Below are positions 54,503 to 63,857 of a stretch of 64,000 bases of DNA, piece after piece. The DNA lies in NCBI RefSeq assembly GCF_022815605.1, contig NZ_JALGRP010000006.1, forward strand, positions 62,001-126,000, written 5' to 3'. How positions within the stretch are numbered: the stretch's first letter is position 1; each line of letters begins with the position of its first letter. The position numbers and the translations under genes are program-made. This DNA is from Microbacterium sp. VKM Ac-2923. Its GTDB lineage: Bacteria > Actinomycetota > Actinomycetes > Actinomycetales > Microbacteriaceae. The notes below the pieces were generated by a model, which was given only the letters and a program-made list of their open reading frames with translations, ran no database searches and was not told the origin of the DNA.

Positions 54503-57106
54503 ATGAGTACGGGCAGCGCTGCGCCGCGAGTCGCACCGGCCCGGGGCACCTTGATCGACGACCTCTTGTCGCGCGTCGCGGCGGGCCACCGACCTGACGT
54601 CGATGAGACCGAAGAGCTGCTCCTCGCTCCTCTTGAGCTGCTTCTTCCCGCGGCATCCTCCCTGCGCGACGACGGGCTCGCCCGCGCCGATCGTCCGCGC
54701 GTCATCACCTACTCGCGCAAGGTGTTCGTGCCGCTCACGACCCTGTGCCGCGACCGCTGCCACTACTGCGTCTTCGTCGACACCCCCGGCCAGCTCGACC
54801 TGCTGCGCAAGCCCGCGTACATGAACCCCGAGCAGGTGCTCGCCGTCGTCCGACAGGGGCAGGCGCTCGGCTGCAAAGAGGCGCTGCTCACCCTCGGCGA
54901 CCGCCCCGAGGAGCGCTGGCCCGAGGCGCGCGCCTGGCTCGACGCGCACGGCTGGGCCTCCACCATCGAGTACGTCGCCTTCATCGCCTGGCTCATCACC
55001 GCCGAGACGGGCATGCTCGTACATGCCAACCCCGGGGTGATGCACCCCGACGAGCTCGCCGCGCTCCGCCCGGTCTCGCCGTCGATGGGAATGATGCTCG
55101 AGACGACGTCGAGGCGACTGTACGAAGAGCCCGGCCAGGTCCACTTCGGCTCGCCCGACAAAGACCCCGCGCTGCGGCTGAAGGTGATCGACGACGCCGG
55201 GGCCGCCGGCATCCCGTTCACCACCGGCATCCTCGTCGGCATCGGTGAGACGGTGCGCGACCGCGCCGAGTCGCTCGTCGCCCTTCGCGACCTCGATGAC
55301 CGCCACGGGCACGTGCAGGAGGTGATCGTGCAGAACTTCCGCGCGAAGCCCCGCACTGCCATGCAGGGCGTACCGGATGCCGACATGCGCGACTATCTCG
55401 CCGCGGTCGCCGTCGCGCGGTTGGTGTTCGGCCCCGACATGCGTATCCAGGTGCCGCCCAATCTGTCCGACCCGCGCGAGCTGAGCCTGCTGATCGAGGC
55501 CGGCGCCGACGACTGGGGCGGGGTGTCTCCCCTCACCGCCGACCACGTCAATCCGGAGCGTCCCTGGCCGCAGATCGACGACCTCGCCGTCCACACGGCC
55601 GCCAGCGGGTTCGTGCTGCGCGAGCGGCTGACCGCGCATCCCGAGTTCGTCCGGGATGCCGACCAGTGGATCGACCCGGCCCTGCACACCGCCCTGCGGG
55701 CCCTGGCGGATGCCGATGGTCTCGCGGCCGACGTGACACCGATCGGTGCCGGCGGTCCCGCGGCGGGCGCAGAACCTGCCGCGAGGGCCGGCGCGGGAGC
55801 AGACCCCGCGGGCGGAGGAGCTCTCACCCCGCGAACGGGTTCCGGCGCGGCAGCAAGCCCGGCGGCGGGAGGAGATCCCGCGACGGGAGGACCCCACGCC
55901 CCCACCGCATCCTCCGCTCCCGGAAACTCCTCCGCTCACCGCGCGGCGCGCACCGCCGCGAGACCCCCCTCCGCAGGAGCGGACCCGGCACCCGGCGCCG
56001 ATCCCGGCGTCCGGCGCCTCGCCGAACAGGCGGCATCCGCCCCCCTCGCCCTCGACGACGCCGACTGGGTGCGCCTGCTGCGGGCCACCGGCTCCGAGCT
56101 CGACGACCTCACCGCCGTCGCCGACAACGCGCGCCGCTACACCGTCGGCGAGCCGATCACGCTCGTGCAGAACCGCAACCTCACCTCGACGGGATTCCGC
56201 CGCGCAGGCCGCACCGCCCCGGGCGAGTTCGACCTCGACGACGCCACCGCCATCGCCGCGGATGCCGCAGCGCTCGGCGCCACCGAGATCTGCATCCAGG
56301 GTGCGCTCCGCGGTGACGAAGACCCCGTCGGGTATCTCGACCTCGTGCGGGCCGTGAAGCGCGGGGCTCCCGGCATCCACGTGCACGCCTACCGCCCCCT
56401 CGACGTCCGCGATCTCGCCGAGCGCGGGGGCCTCGGGCTCGGCGGAGCTCTCGCGGCGATGCGCGAGGCGGGCGTCGACACCGTGCCGGGGACGGGTGTG
56501 AAGGTCCTCAGCGAGCGTGTGCGCGCCCTCGTCGCCCCGGGCGACCTCGAGGTCGACCGGTGGGTCGAGGCCATCACGGCGGCCCACCGCGCCGGCTTCC
56601 GCTCGACCTCGGTGCTGTTCTACGGTCACGTCGAGACCGCCGAGGAGCGCGTCGCGCACGTGCGGCGCCTGCGCGACATCCAGGCCGACACCCGCGGCTT
56701 CGCCGAGTTCGTGCCCATCCCCCTCCCCGGCGGCGACGTGCCCCTCGTGGCGGGTCGGGCGCCGATCGACGAGCACCGCGCAATGGTCGCCGTGTCGCGG
56801 CTCATGCTCTCGGGCAGCATCTCGCACGTGCAGATCCCGTGGACGCGCGTCGGACGCGAGACTGCCGGCGTGCTGCTGCGCTCGGGCGGCGACGACCTCG
56901 GCGGCACCCTGTACGACGGGCGGGTCCTTCCCGACGCGGGCATCGAGCAGGGCCTGGAGCTTCCGGTCGCCGCGGCCGAGCGCATCGCGCGCAGCCTGAT
57001 GCGACCGTTCCGGCTGCGCACCACCGACTACCGGGTCACCACCCCGTACGTCGTGACCAGCGGGGGAACCCGGTTCCCCCCGTCCGCCGGCGGGCCCCGG
57101 GCATGA
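54503..57106 (+). CDS. fbiC: FO synthase-like CofG-CofH fusion with degenerate CofH half
   Basis: An 867-residue protein homologous to FbiC, which makes the deazaflavin FO for coenzyme F420. The CofG half (about 65-410) is intact, with the radical-SAM motif CRDRCHYC (Cys82, 86, 89). A Gly/Ala/Pro linker of about 95 residues (about 414-508) follows. The CofH-like half aligns through LDDADWVRLLRATG, NARRYTVGEPITLVQNRNL, LGATEICIQG, HVHAYRPLDV, DTVPGTG, FAEFVPIPLPG, ISHVQIPWTRVG and GGDDLGGTL. After NRN, however, canonical CofH has CxxxCxxC; here the text is TSTGFRRAGRTAPGEF, about a dozen residues shorter and without cysteine. Cys597 is the only cysteine in this half. No frameshift or stop is seen, and downstream conservation continues. 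ATGA overlap to the next gene. Confidence 0.9.
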   Translation: MSTGSAAPRVAPARGTLIDDLLSRVAAGHRPDVDETEELLLAPLELLLPAASSLRDDGLARADRPRVITYSRKVFVPLTTLCRDRCHYCVFVDTPGQLDLLRKPAYMNPEQVLAVVRQGQALGCKEALLTLGDRPEERWPEARAWLDAHGWASTIEYVAFIAWLITAETGMLVHANPGVMHPDELAALRPVSPSMGMMLETTSRRLYEEPGQVHFGSPDKDPALRLKVIDDAGAAGIPFTTGILVGIGETVRDRAESLVALRDLDDRHGHVQEVIVQNFRAKPRTAMQGVPDADMRDYLAAVAVARLVFGPDMRIQVPPNLSDPRELSLLIEAGADDWGGVSPLTADHVNPERPWPQIDDLAVHTAASGFVLRERLTAHPEFVRDADQWIDPALHTALRALADADGLAADVTPIGAGGPAAGAEPAARAGAGADPAGGGALTPRTGSGAAASPAAGGDPATGGPHAPTASSAPGNSSAHRAARTAARPPSAGADPAPGADPGVRRLAEQAASAPLALDDADWVRLLRATGSELDDLTAVADNARRYTVGEPITLVQNRNLTSTGFRRAGRTAPGEFDLDDATAIAADAAALGATEICIQGALRGDEDPVGYLDLVRAVKRGAPGIHVHAYRPLDVRDLAERGGLGLGGALAAMREAGVDTVPGTGVKVLSERVRALVAPGDLEVDRWVEAITAAHRAGFRSTSVLFYGHVETAEERVAHVRRLRDIQADTRGFAEFVPIPLPGGDVPLVAGRAPIDEHRAMVAVSRLMLSGSISHVQIPWTRVGRETAGVLLRSGGDDLGGTLYDGRVLPDAGIEQGLELPVAAAERIARSLMRPFRLRTTDYRVTTPYVVTSGGTRFPPSAGGPRA

Positions 57107-58623
57107 GGATCATCGACGTTGCGATCGTCGGTGCCGGCTTCGCCGGACTCGCCATGTCCGGCGCCTTGCGCCGGGCCGGACGCGACGACATCGTCGTTCT
57201 CGAACGCGCCGACGACGTCGGGGGCACCTGGCGCGACAACACCTACCCGGGCGTCGCGTGCGACGTGCCCGCGCACCTGTACAGCCTGGCGGCCCACCCG
57301 AACGCCGGCTGGTCGCGCACCTTCGCATCGGGCAGCGAGATCCAGTCATACCTCCGCGGCGTCGCCGCCCGCGAGGGCCTCGGCGATCGGCTGCGGCTGC
57401 GAACGCCCCTCCTCGGAGCCGAATGGGATGCCGACGACGCGGTCTGGCGCATCGACACGGGGGCTGCGCCCGTCGTCGCCCGCTCGCTCGTGCTGGCGTG
57501 CGGACGCCTCACCGAGCCGCATGTCCCCGGCGTCCCGGGCCTGGAATCCTTCGACGGCCCGATCTTCCACACCGCGCGCTGGGACCACGACGTCGATCTC
57601 ACCGGCCAGCGCGTCGCGGTCGTCGGCACCGGAGCCAGCGCCGTGCAGCTCGTGCCCGAGCTCGCCCGTCGCGGCGCCCACGTGACGCTGTTCCAGCGCA
57701 CGCCCGCGTGGATCGTCCCCCGTGGGGGCGGCGACATCGCCGACGCCGACCGAGAGCACCTCGCCGCGAACCCGGGCGCACTCGCCCGACTGCGCGCCGA
57801 CCTCTACGCCGAGGGCGAGCAGCGTTTCGCCTCACGCTCGGGTGACGCCGCGGCATCCGCCGCCGCTCGAGCCGTGGCCCTCGAACACCTGCACGCGCAG
57901 GTCGCCGATCCGGAGCTGCGCGCAGCCCTCACCCCCGACTACGCCTTCGGCTGCAAGCGCGTGCTGCTGTCGGACGCCTTCTATCCGGCTGTGGCCTCGG
58001 ATGCCGTGACCCTCGAGCCCACGGCTCTGGCCGCGATCGACGGCTCGACGCTGACCGCCGCGAGCGGGCGCATCCACGACGCGGACGTCCTCGTGCTTGC
58101 GACCGGGTTCGCCTCGACGCAGCAGCCCTACGCCGACCTCGTCCGCGGTGAGGACGCGACGCTCGCCGCGCACTGGTCGCGGGGCATGACGTCGTTCGGC
58201 TCGACGGTGGTGGCCGGCTTCCCCAATCTGTTCGTCCTGAACGGCCCGAACGCGAGCCTCGGCCACAACTCCGCCGTCCTCATGGCCGAGGAGCAGTCCG
58301 CGTACGTCGTGCGCGCGCTCTGCGAGCGCGACCGCCGCCCCGAACCCGTGCTGCGCGTGCGGCCCGAGGCCGAGGCGGCCTACACCGACGAGATCGCCGC
58401 GGCCGCGGCATCCACCCCGTGGCTGACCGGCGGGTGCCGCAACTGGTACGTCGACGACCGCTCAGGACGACTGACCCTGCTGTGGCCCGGCACCGTACGG
58501 GCGTTCCACGAGCGACTGGCGGGCGCGGACGGGTCGGAGTTCGAGCCCGCACCCACCGCCGTGGCGACTGAGCCCGTCGAAGCCCCCCACCCCTCCACCC
58601 CCATGCCTAGGAGAAACCGATGA
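57103..58623 (+). CDS. Flavin-containing monooxygenase, Baeyer-Villiger type
   Basis: A 506-residue FAD/NADPH enzyme. The FAD fold is AIVGAGFAGLAMSGAL; the two Baeyer-Villiger fingerprints are present as GGTWRDNTYPGVACD and FDGPIFHTARWD; the NADPH fold is VAVVGTGASAVQL, and VLATGFASTQQPY completes the family. It is coupled by ATGA to fbiC and by ATGA to fgd, so it is made together with F420 enzymes. Its substrate is unknown, and a role in the F420 pathway or in an F420-dependent oxidation is only suggested by position. Confidence 0.9.
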   Translation: MRIIDVAIVGAGFAGLAMSGALRRAGRDDIVVLERADDVGGTWRDNTYPGVACDVPAHLYSLAAHPNAGWSRTFASGSEIQSYLRGVAAREGLGDRLRLRTPLLGAEWDADDAVWRIDTGAAPVVARSLVLACGRLTEPHVPGVPGLESFDGPIFHTARWDHDVDLTGQRVAVVGTGASAVQLVPELARRGAHVTLFQRTPAWIVPRGGGDIADADREHLAANPGALARLRADLYAEGEQRFASRSGDAAASAAARAVALEHLHAQVADPELRAALTPDYAFGCKRVLLSDAFYPAVASDAVTLEPTALAAIDGSTLTAASGRIHDADVLVLATGFASTQQPYADLVRGEDATLAAHWSRGMTSFGSTVVAGFPNLFVLNGPNASLGHNSAVLMAEEQSAYVVRALCERDRRPEPVLRVRPEAEAAYTDEIAAAAASTPWLTGGCRNWYVDDRSGRLTLLWPGTVRAFHERLAGADGSEFEPAPTAVATEPVEAPHPSTPMPRRNR

Positions 58624-59630
58624 CCGTTCCCTTGCGTTTCGGATACAAGGCCTCGAGCGAGCAGTTCGGCCCGAACGAGCTGCTCGACTTCGGCGTGCTG
58701 GCAGAAAAGATGGGCTTCGACTCCGTCTTCCTCTCCGACCACCTGCAGCCCTGGATGCACGACGGCGGGCACGCCCCCAACGCCCTCCCCTGGCTCGGTG
58801 CCCTGGGCGCCCGGACCGAGCGCGTGATCATCGGCACGAGCGTGCTGACCCCCACGTTCCGGTACCACCCCGGGGTGATTGCGCAGGTGTTCGCGACCCT
58901 CGGCGTGATGTACCCGGGTCGGGTGGTGCTCGGCGTCGGCACCGGCGAGGCCCTCAACGAGGTCACCCTCGGCCTCGAGTGGCCCGAGCCGCCCGAGCGC
59001 TTCCAGCGTCTCAAAGAGGCGATCACGATCATCAACGAGCTGTGGTCGGGCGAGCGGGTCACCTACGAGGGCACCTATTACTCGGTGAAGGATGCCACCA
59101 TCTACGACCGCCCCGCGCAGAAGGTGCCGATCTACATCGGAGCCTCCGGCCCCGCCGCCACACGCTTGGCCGGACGCATCGCCGAGGGGTACATCACCAC
59201 GAGCGGCAAGGATCCCTCCCTCTATACCGACACGCTCCTCCCCGCGCTCGACGACGGCCTGTCGAAGGCCGGGCGCACGCGCGACGACGTCGACACGCTC
59301 ATGGAGGTGAAGGTGTCGTACCACCCCGACCATGACACCGCTCTCGAGAACACCCGCTTCTGGGCACCGCTCGCTCTCAGCGCCGACGAGAAGATGAGCG
59401 TGCACGACCCCCTCGAGATGCAGCGCCTCGCCGCCGAACTTCCCATCGAGCGGGTGGCATCGCGGTTCATCGTCTCGACCGACCCTGACGAGCACGTCGA
59501 GCGCATCGCCCGCTACGTAGATCTGGGCTTCCGCCACCTCGTGTTCCACGACCCCGGACACGACCAGGAGGAGTTCCTCCGCATGTACGGCGAAGAGATC
59601 CTGCCCCGCCTGCGCGCGCGCTTCGCCTGA
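58620..59630 (+). CDS. fgd: F420-dependent glucose-6-phosphate dehydrogenase
   Basis: A 336-residue luciferase-like barrel. It matches the mycobacterial enzyme in order: LRFGYKASSEQFGP, LSDHLQPWMHDGGHAP, GTSVLTPTFRYHP, GVGTGEALNE, TTSGKDPSLY, FWAPLALSADEKMSV and RFIVSTDPDEH, ending HLVFHDPGHDQEEFL. The residues known in mycobacterial Fgd1 for catalysis (His40, Glu109) and for sugar phosphate (Lys198, Lys259, Arg283) have counterparts. It reduces F420 with glucose-6-phosphate, so the cell is expected to hold F420 or a close analogue. Confidence 0.95.
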   Translation: MTVPLRFGYKASSEQFGPNELLDFGVLAEKMGFDSVFLSDHLQPWMHDGGHAPNALPWLGALGARTERVIIGTSVLTPTFRYHPGVIAQVFATLGVMYPGRVVLGVGTGEALNEVTLGLEWPEPPERFQRLKEAITIINELWSGERVTYEGTYYSVKDATIYDRPAQKVPIYIGASGPAATRLAGRIAEGYITTSGKDPSLYTDTLLPALDDGLSKAGRTRDDVDTLMEVKVSYHPDHDTALENTRFWAPLALSADEKMSVHDPLEMQRLAAELPIERVASRFIVSTDPDEHVERIARYVDLGFRHLVFHDPGHDQEEFLRMYGEEILPRLRARFA

Positions 59631-59674
59631 GCGCCCACCCGGCGATGTCGCGGGTTCGGCGCACAATGGAAGCG

Positions 59675-60310
59675 ATGAACACCCCTGACGCTGCCGGATG
59701 GACGATCATCATCCCGGTCAAACCTGCCGCCGTGGGCAAGTCGCGCTTGAGCGATGTCGGGACCGATCGCGAGGCCCTCGCGCGCGCCATCGCCCTCGAC
59801 ACCATCGCCGCGGCCGCCGCGGCCGCCCTTGTCGCCCGGGTCATCGTCGTCACCGACGACGCGGGTGTTCGGGCGGAGCTGCGTCGCGCGCGCAACATCG
59901 ACGTGATCCCCGAGGGCGACACCCGCGGCCTCGACGCCGCCATCGCACTGGGCGCCGCTGCGGCCGGCCAGGACACTCCGCGCGCCGCGCTGCTCGGCGA
60001 CCTCCCCGCCCTGCGCGCCGCCGATCTCGACCTCGCGCTGGAGCTCGCGGCATCCGTCGAGCGGGGTCTGGTTCCGGATGCCGAGGCCTCCGGCTCGACC
60101 CTCGTCACCGCCCGTGCGGGGGCGGTGTGGGTCTCAGCGTTCGGTGAGGACTCCGCCGGTCGCCACCGCCTCCTCGGCTGCACCGTCCTCGCCGTCGAGC
60201 GCGACTCGACGCTCCGCCGCGACGTCGATACCGCCGCGCAGCTGTCGGAGGCCGTGGCCCTGGGCGTCGGCCCGCGGACGTCCGCGGTACTCGCCGCCGC
60301 CGCGGCCTGA
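59675..60310 (+). CDS. cofC: Phospho(enol)pyruvate/2-phospholactate guanylyltransferase
   Basis: A 211-residue nucleotidyltransferase (CofC/FbiD). It begins WTIIIPVKPAAVGKSRL with the nucleotide-binding Lys, and has VVTDDAGVRAEL, AALLGDLPALRAADLDLAL and a shortened Ala-rich middle. It activates 2-phospholactate or PEP with GTP for CofD. It starts 44 bp after fgd and probably belongs to the same transcript. ATG 59666 (MEAMNTP) is an alternative start. Confidence 0.9.
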   Translation: MNTPDAAGWTIIIPVKPAAVGKSRLSDVGTDREALARAIALDTIAAAAAAALVARVIVVTDDAGVRAELRRARNIDVIPEGDTRGLDAAIALGAAAAGQDTPRAALLGDLPALRAADLDLALELAASVERGLVPDAEASGSTLVTARAGAVWVSAFGEDSAGRHRLLGCTVLAVERDSTLRRDVDTAAQLSEAVALGVGPRTSAVLAAAAA

Positions 60311-60414
60311 CCGGGACGCTCCCCCGCCGCACGCGATACCCGCAGAATCGCCGCTTCCTCGCAGATCACGGCCACCCAGATGCGAGCATCCCGCGGATGT
60401 GCGGCCGAGCGCGC

Positions 60415-61380
60415 TCAGGCGCCGAGCGCCGCCTCCGCGATCGCCGCCGACGTCTCCTCGTCGCGCATCCACAGCGGCGCGACCACGGCACGGATCCCCG
60501 CAGCCTCCACCTCGGGCGCGGCATCCGCGTCCTCCTCCGCGAGCAGCCACGCGTCCAACACACCGCCTGTTGACCGCGCCGCGTAATGCTGCGCCACCGC
60601 GGCGGCGGTCGTCTCCACGCCGATCGCGGTCAGGCACACATCGGCCATCCCCCGCACGACGCGCCCGCCGATGATCGGCGAGACCCCGACGACCCGGGCC
60701 GAGGTCGCCCGCAACGCCTCGCGGATTCCGGGAACCGCGAGAATCGGCCCGATCGAGACGACGGGGTTCGACGGTGCGAGCAGCACCACGTCGGCCGTCG
60801 CGATGGCATCCGTCACTCCCGGAGCCGGCACGGCATCCGCGATTCCGGGGTTCTCGAACGCGCGCGGGACGAGCTTCGCGCGGTGCCGCGTCCACCACTC
60901 CTGGAAGTGCAGGCGCCCCCCGTCCTCGAGCAGCACGTGCGTGTCGACCTCGGTGTCGGTCATGGGCAACAGACGGATGCCGAGCGGCCACCGGTCCGCC
61001 ATGCGGGCGAGCACCTGGGTGGGGGTGAGACCCTCGCGCAGCCACCCGGTGCGCGCCAGGTGGGTGCCGAGGTCGAGGTCGCCCAGGGTGAACCAGGGCC
61101 AGCCGGCGCCCCATGCCTGTAGCTCCTCGTTGACGCGCTCGGTGTCGCCCGCGCGACCCCATCCGCGCACGGTGTCGTTCTGCCCCGCCAGCGCGTAGGT
61201 GATCGAGTCGACGTCGGGCTGCAGCCGCACGCCCGAGAGCCAGAGATCGTCGCCGGTGTTGACCACGACGGTGGCCTCGGGCACGCCCACCCGACGGAGC
61301 GCCGCCCGCACGCCGAGCGTGAACTTCGCTCCCCCGACTCCACCGGCGAGCACGACGACACGGGGCTGAGAAGGACGCAT
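60415..61380 (-). CDS. cofD: 2-phospho-L-lactate transferase / FO transferase
   Basis: A 321-residue CofD/FbiA. Motifs are VVLAGGVGGAKFTLG, VVNTGDDLWLSGVRLQPD, GDLDLGTHLAR, LLPMTDTEVDTH, LLAPSNPVVSIGPIL and GVSPIIGG. It transfers the activated three-carbon phosphate to FO to give (dehydro)F420-0. It converges on cofC with a 104-bp gap. The F420:glutamate ligase (CofE/FbiB), commonly next door, is not in this window. ATG 61380 is taken because the Rossmann strand begins within 10 residues. Confidence 0.93.
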   Translation of the reverse strand: MRPSQPRVVVLAGGVGGAKFTLGVRAALRRVGVPEATVVVNTGDDLWLSGVRLQPDVDSITYALAGQNDTVRGWGRAGDTERVNEELQAWGAGWPWFTLGDLDLGTHLARTGWLREGLTPTQVLARMADRWPLGIRLLPMTDTEVDTHVLLEDGGRLHFQEWWTRHRAKLVPRAFENPGIADAVPAPGVTDAIATADVVLLAPSNPVVSIGPILAVPGIREALRATSARVVGVSPIIGGRVVRGMADVCLTAIGVETTAAAVAQHYAARSTGGVLDAWLLAEEDADAAPEVEAAGIRAVVAPLWMRDEETSAAIAEAALGA

Positions 61381-61433
61381 CCCTCCAGTCTCGCACCCGG
61401 CCCGGCTCGCCCGCCTTCGCCCGCGTCGCGGCG

Positions 61434-62774
61434 CTACTGCGCGAGCAGCGTCGGATCCAGCGCCTCCGCCGCGGCCTTGGCGGCGCCCGGCAGCGCGCCG
61501 AGAACGTGCTCGAGCGCGGCATCGTCGTGCGCGGCGGTGAGGAACCACGCCTCGAACACGCTCGGGGGCAGCGAGACACCGGCATCCAGCATCGAATGGA
61601 AGAACGACGCGTAGCGGTAGGACTGCTGCGTGAGCGCCGTGGCGTAGTCGAGCGGTACTTCGGGCAGGAAGGCGACACCGAAGAGCGACCCCGCGCGCGG
61701 AACGGCGTGCACGACCCCCTCGGCCGTCAGCGCGGCGTCGAGCGCATCGGCGACACGGGTGGCGGCGGCGTCCACGGCCGCGTAGACCTCGGGGGTCGCC
61801 AAGCGCAGCGTCGCCAGGCCCGCGGCGACCGACAGCGGGTTCCCCGACAGCGTTCCCGCCTGGTACACCGGGCCGAGCGGCGCGAGGTGGTCCATGATCT
61901 CGGCGCGGCCCGCGAGCGCCGCCAGCGGCATCCCCCCGCCGACGACCTTGCCGTAGGTGAGGATGTCGGGCAGGTACGTCTCGCCCCGCGAGGCCTGCAA
62001 ACCCCAGAAACCGGCGGAGTGCACGCGGAAGCCGGTGAGCACCTCATCCATGATGAGCAGGGCGCCGTGGCCGTGCGCGATGTCGGCGAGCGCGGCGTTG
62101 AAGCCGGGCAGCGGCGGTACGACGCCCATGTTGGCCGAGGCCGCCTCTACGATGATCGCGGCGATGTTCTCGCCGTGCACCGCGAACACCTCGCGCACCG
62201 CGTCGAGGTCGTTGTAGGGCAGCACGAGCGTCTGCGCGGCGATGGGGGCGGGAACGCCCGCCGAGCCGGGGAGGGCGAGCGTGGCGACGCCGGAGCCGGC
62301 GGCGGCCAGCAGCCCGTCGGAGTGCCCGTGGTAGTGCCCGGCGAACTTGATGAGCAGGTCGCGGCCCGTGACGCCGCGAGCCAGACGGATGGCCGTCATC
62401 GTGGCCTCGGTGCCGGTCGAGACCAGGCGCACCTTCTCGATGGGCTTCAGCTCACCCACCTGCACGCGATGCGCGATGAGGTCGGCCAGCTCCACCTCGG
62501 CCCCCGTGGGCGCACCGAACGACAGACCCCGGGATGCCGCAGCCCGCACCGCCTCGACCACCTCGGGATGCGCGTGACCGAGCAATGCCGGACCCCATGA
62601 CGCGACGAGGTCGACGTACTCCCGCCCCGCGGCATCCGTGATCCGGGCGCCGGACGCCGACTGCACGAACCGCGGCGTTCCGCCCACGGAGCCGTACGCG
62701 CGCACGGGCGAGTTCACCCCGCCCGGGATAACGTCCTTGGCACGGGCGAACCACTGGTCGTTGAGGTCTGTCAT
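61434..62774 (-). CDS. hemL: Glutamate-1-semialdehyde 2,1-aminomutase
   Basis: A 446-residue PLP enzyme that makes 5-aminolevulinate from glutamate semialdehyde. It has [35 protein letters not shown], the [10 protein letters not shown] segment, [11 protein letters not shown] and the PLP lysine Lys276 in [13 protein letters not shown]. It follows hemB on the same strand after 99 bp that contain a type-B hairpin ending 25 bp before the start. Confidence 0.95.
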   Translation of the reverse strand: MTDLNDQWFARAKDVIPGGVNSPVRAYGSVGGTPRFVQSASGARITDAAGREYVDLVASWGPALLGHAHPEVVEAVRAAASRGLSFGAPTGAEVELADLIAHRVQVGELKPIEKVRLVSTGTEATMTAIRLARGVTGRDLLIKFAGHYHGHSDGLLAAAGSGVATLALPGSAGVPAPIAAQTLVLPYNDLDAVREVFAVHGENIAAIIVEAASANMGVVPPLPGFNAALADIAHGHGALLIMDEVLTGFRVHSAGFWGLQASRGETYLPDILTYGKVVGGGMPLAALAGRAEIMDHLAPLGPVYQAGTLSGNPLSVAAGLATLRLATPEVYAAVDAAATRVADALDAALTAEGVVHAVPRAGSLFGVAFLPEVPLDYATALTQQSYRYASFFHSMLDAGVSLPPSVFEAWFLTAAHDDAALEHVLGALPGAAKAAAEALDPTLLAQ

Positions 62775-62798
62775 ATGTCTATTTTCCCCACTGCACGC

Positions 62799-62862
62799 GC
62801 GCGAGTCGCCAAGATCGGTCGCTTCCGCGGACAGCGAAGCGACACATCTTGGCGACTCGCGC
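62799..62862. repeat. Type-B hairpin, copy 3
   Basis: Arms 62799-62825 (gcgcgagtcgccaagatcggtc...) and 62836-62862, 27 bp with few mismatches, between hemB and hemL on the same strand. In this place it lies in the leader of hemL rather than after the last gene. Confidence 0.85.
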
Positions 62863-62873
62863 GAGGAGAGAGG

Positions 62874-63857
62874 CTAAAGCTCGGCGCGCAGCCAGCGGGC
62901 GGCCTCGACAGCCCAGTAGGTCAGGATCGCGTCGGCGCCGGCGCGACGGATCCCGAGCAGGCTTTCGAGGATCGCGCCGCGGCGGTCGATCCAGCCGTGG
63001 GCGGCGGCGGCCTCGACCATCGCGTACTCCCCCGACACCTGGTAGGCCCACACGGGCACGTCGACCGAGGCTTTCACGTCGGCGAGCACGTCGAGGTACG
63101 GCAACGCCGGCTTGACCATGACCACGTCGGCGCCCTCTTCGACATCGAGCAACGCCTCGCGGACGCCCTCGCGGCCATTGCCGGGATCGAGCTGGTACGA
63201 GCGACGGTCACCCTTCAGCTGCGAGTCGACGGCCTCGCGGAAGGGGCCGTAGAACGCCCCGGCGTACTTCGCCGAATACGCCAGGATCAGCGTGTCGGTG
63301 ATGCCCTCGGCATCCAGCGCCTCGCGTACGGCGCCGACCTGGCCGTCCATCATGCCCGACAGACCGAGCATTGCCGAGCCCGCGCGCGCCTGCGCGAGAC
63401 CCATCGCGGTGTAGCGCTCGAGGGTCGCATCGTTGTCGACCGCCCCGTCGGCACGCAGGACGCCGCAGTGCCCGTGATCGGTGAACTCGTCGAGGCACAG
63501 ATCGGTCTGCACGACCACCGCGTCACCGACCTCGGCCACGACCGCCTCGGTGGCGCGGTTCAGGATGCCGTTCGGGTCGTCGGCGCCGGAGCCCACCGCG
63601 TCGCGGGTCTCGGGCACACCGAACAGCATGACCCCCCCGACGCGCTCCTCGGCGGCCTCGGCGACGGCGCGGCGGAGCGAGTCGAGGGAATGCTGCACGA
63701 TCCCCGGCATCGAGCCGATGGGGCTCGGCTCGGCGATACCTTCGCGCACGAACATCGGCAGCACGAGCTGCGAGGGCACGAGGTGCGTCTCGCGGGCCAG
63801 GCGTCGGACGGCCGGGGTGCGACGCAGACGCCGCGGGCGGTGCTCGGGAAAACTCAC
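62874..63857 (-). CDS. hemB: Delta-aminolevulinic acid dehydratase (porphobilinogen synthase)
   Basis: A 327-residue enzyme joining two 5-aminolevulinates. The two substrate-binding lysines are Lys197 ([12 protein letters not shown]) and Lys249 ([10 protein letters not shown]). The metal loop reads [14 protein letters not shown]: the second cysteine of zinc-type enzymes is Asp, the arrangement of magnesium-type or mixed enzymes common in actinobacteria. Start GTG 63857 overlaps the hemD stop (GTGA). Confidence 0.95.
   Translation of the reverse strand: MSFPEHRPRRLRRTPAVRRLARETHLVPSQLVLPMFVREGIAEPSPIGSMPGIVQHSLDSLRRAVAEAAEERVGGVMLFGVPETRDAVGSGADDPNGILNRATEAVVAEVGDAVVVQTDLCLDEFTDHGHCGVLRADGAVDNDATLERYTAMGLAQARAGSAMLGLSGMMDGQVGAVREALDAEGITDTLILAYSAKYAGAFYGPFREAVDSQLKGDRRSYQLDPGNGREGVREALLDVEEGADVVMVKPALPYLDVLADVKASVDVPVWAYQVSGEYAMVEAAAAHGWIDRRGAILESLLGIRRAGADAILTYWAVEAARWLRAEL

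Noticed and set aside
54266..56827. Long minus-strand reading frame opposite fbiC
   Set aside because: Antisense to conserved fbiC motifs; composition typical of a shadow frame.
54503..57106. A frameshift or assembly error explaining the missing CofH cysteines
   Set aside because: The reading frame stays open, homology to CofH continues in the same frame on both sides, and the other two frames across 56160-56240 do not contain a CxxxCxxC motif.
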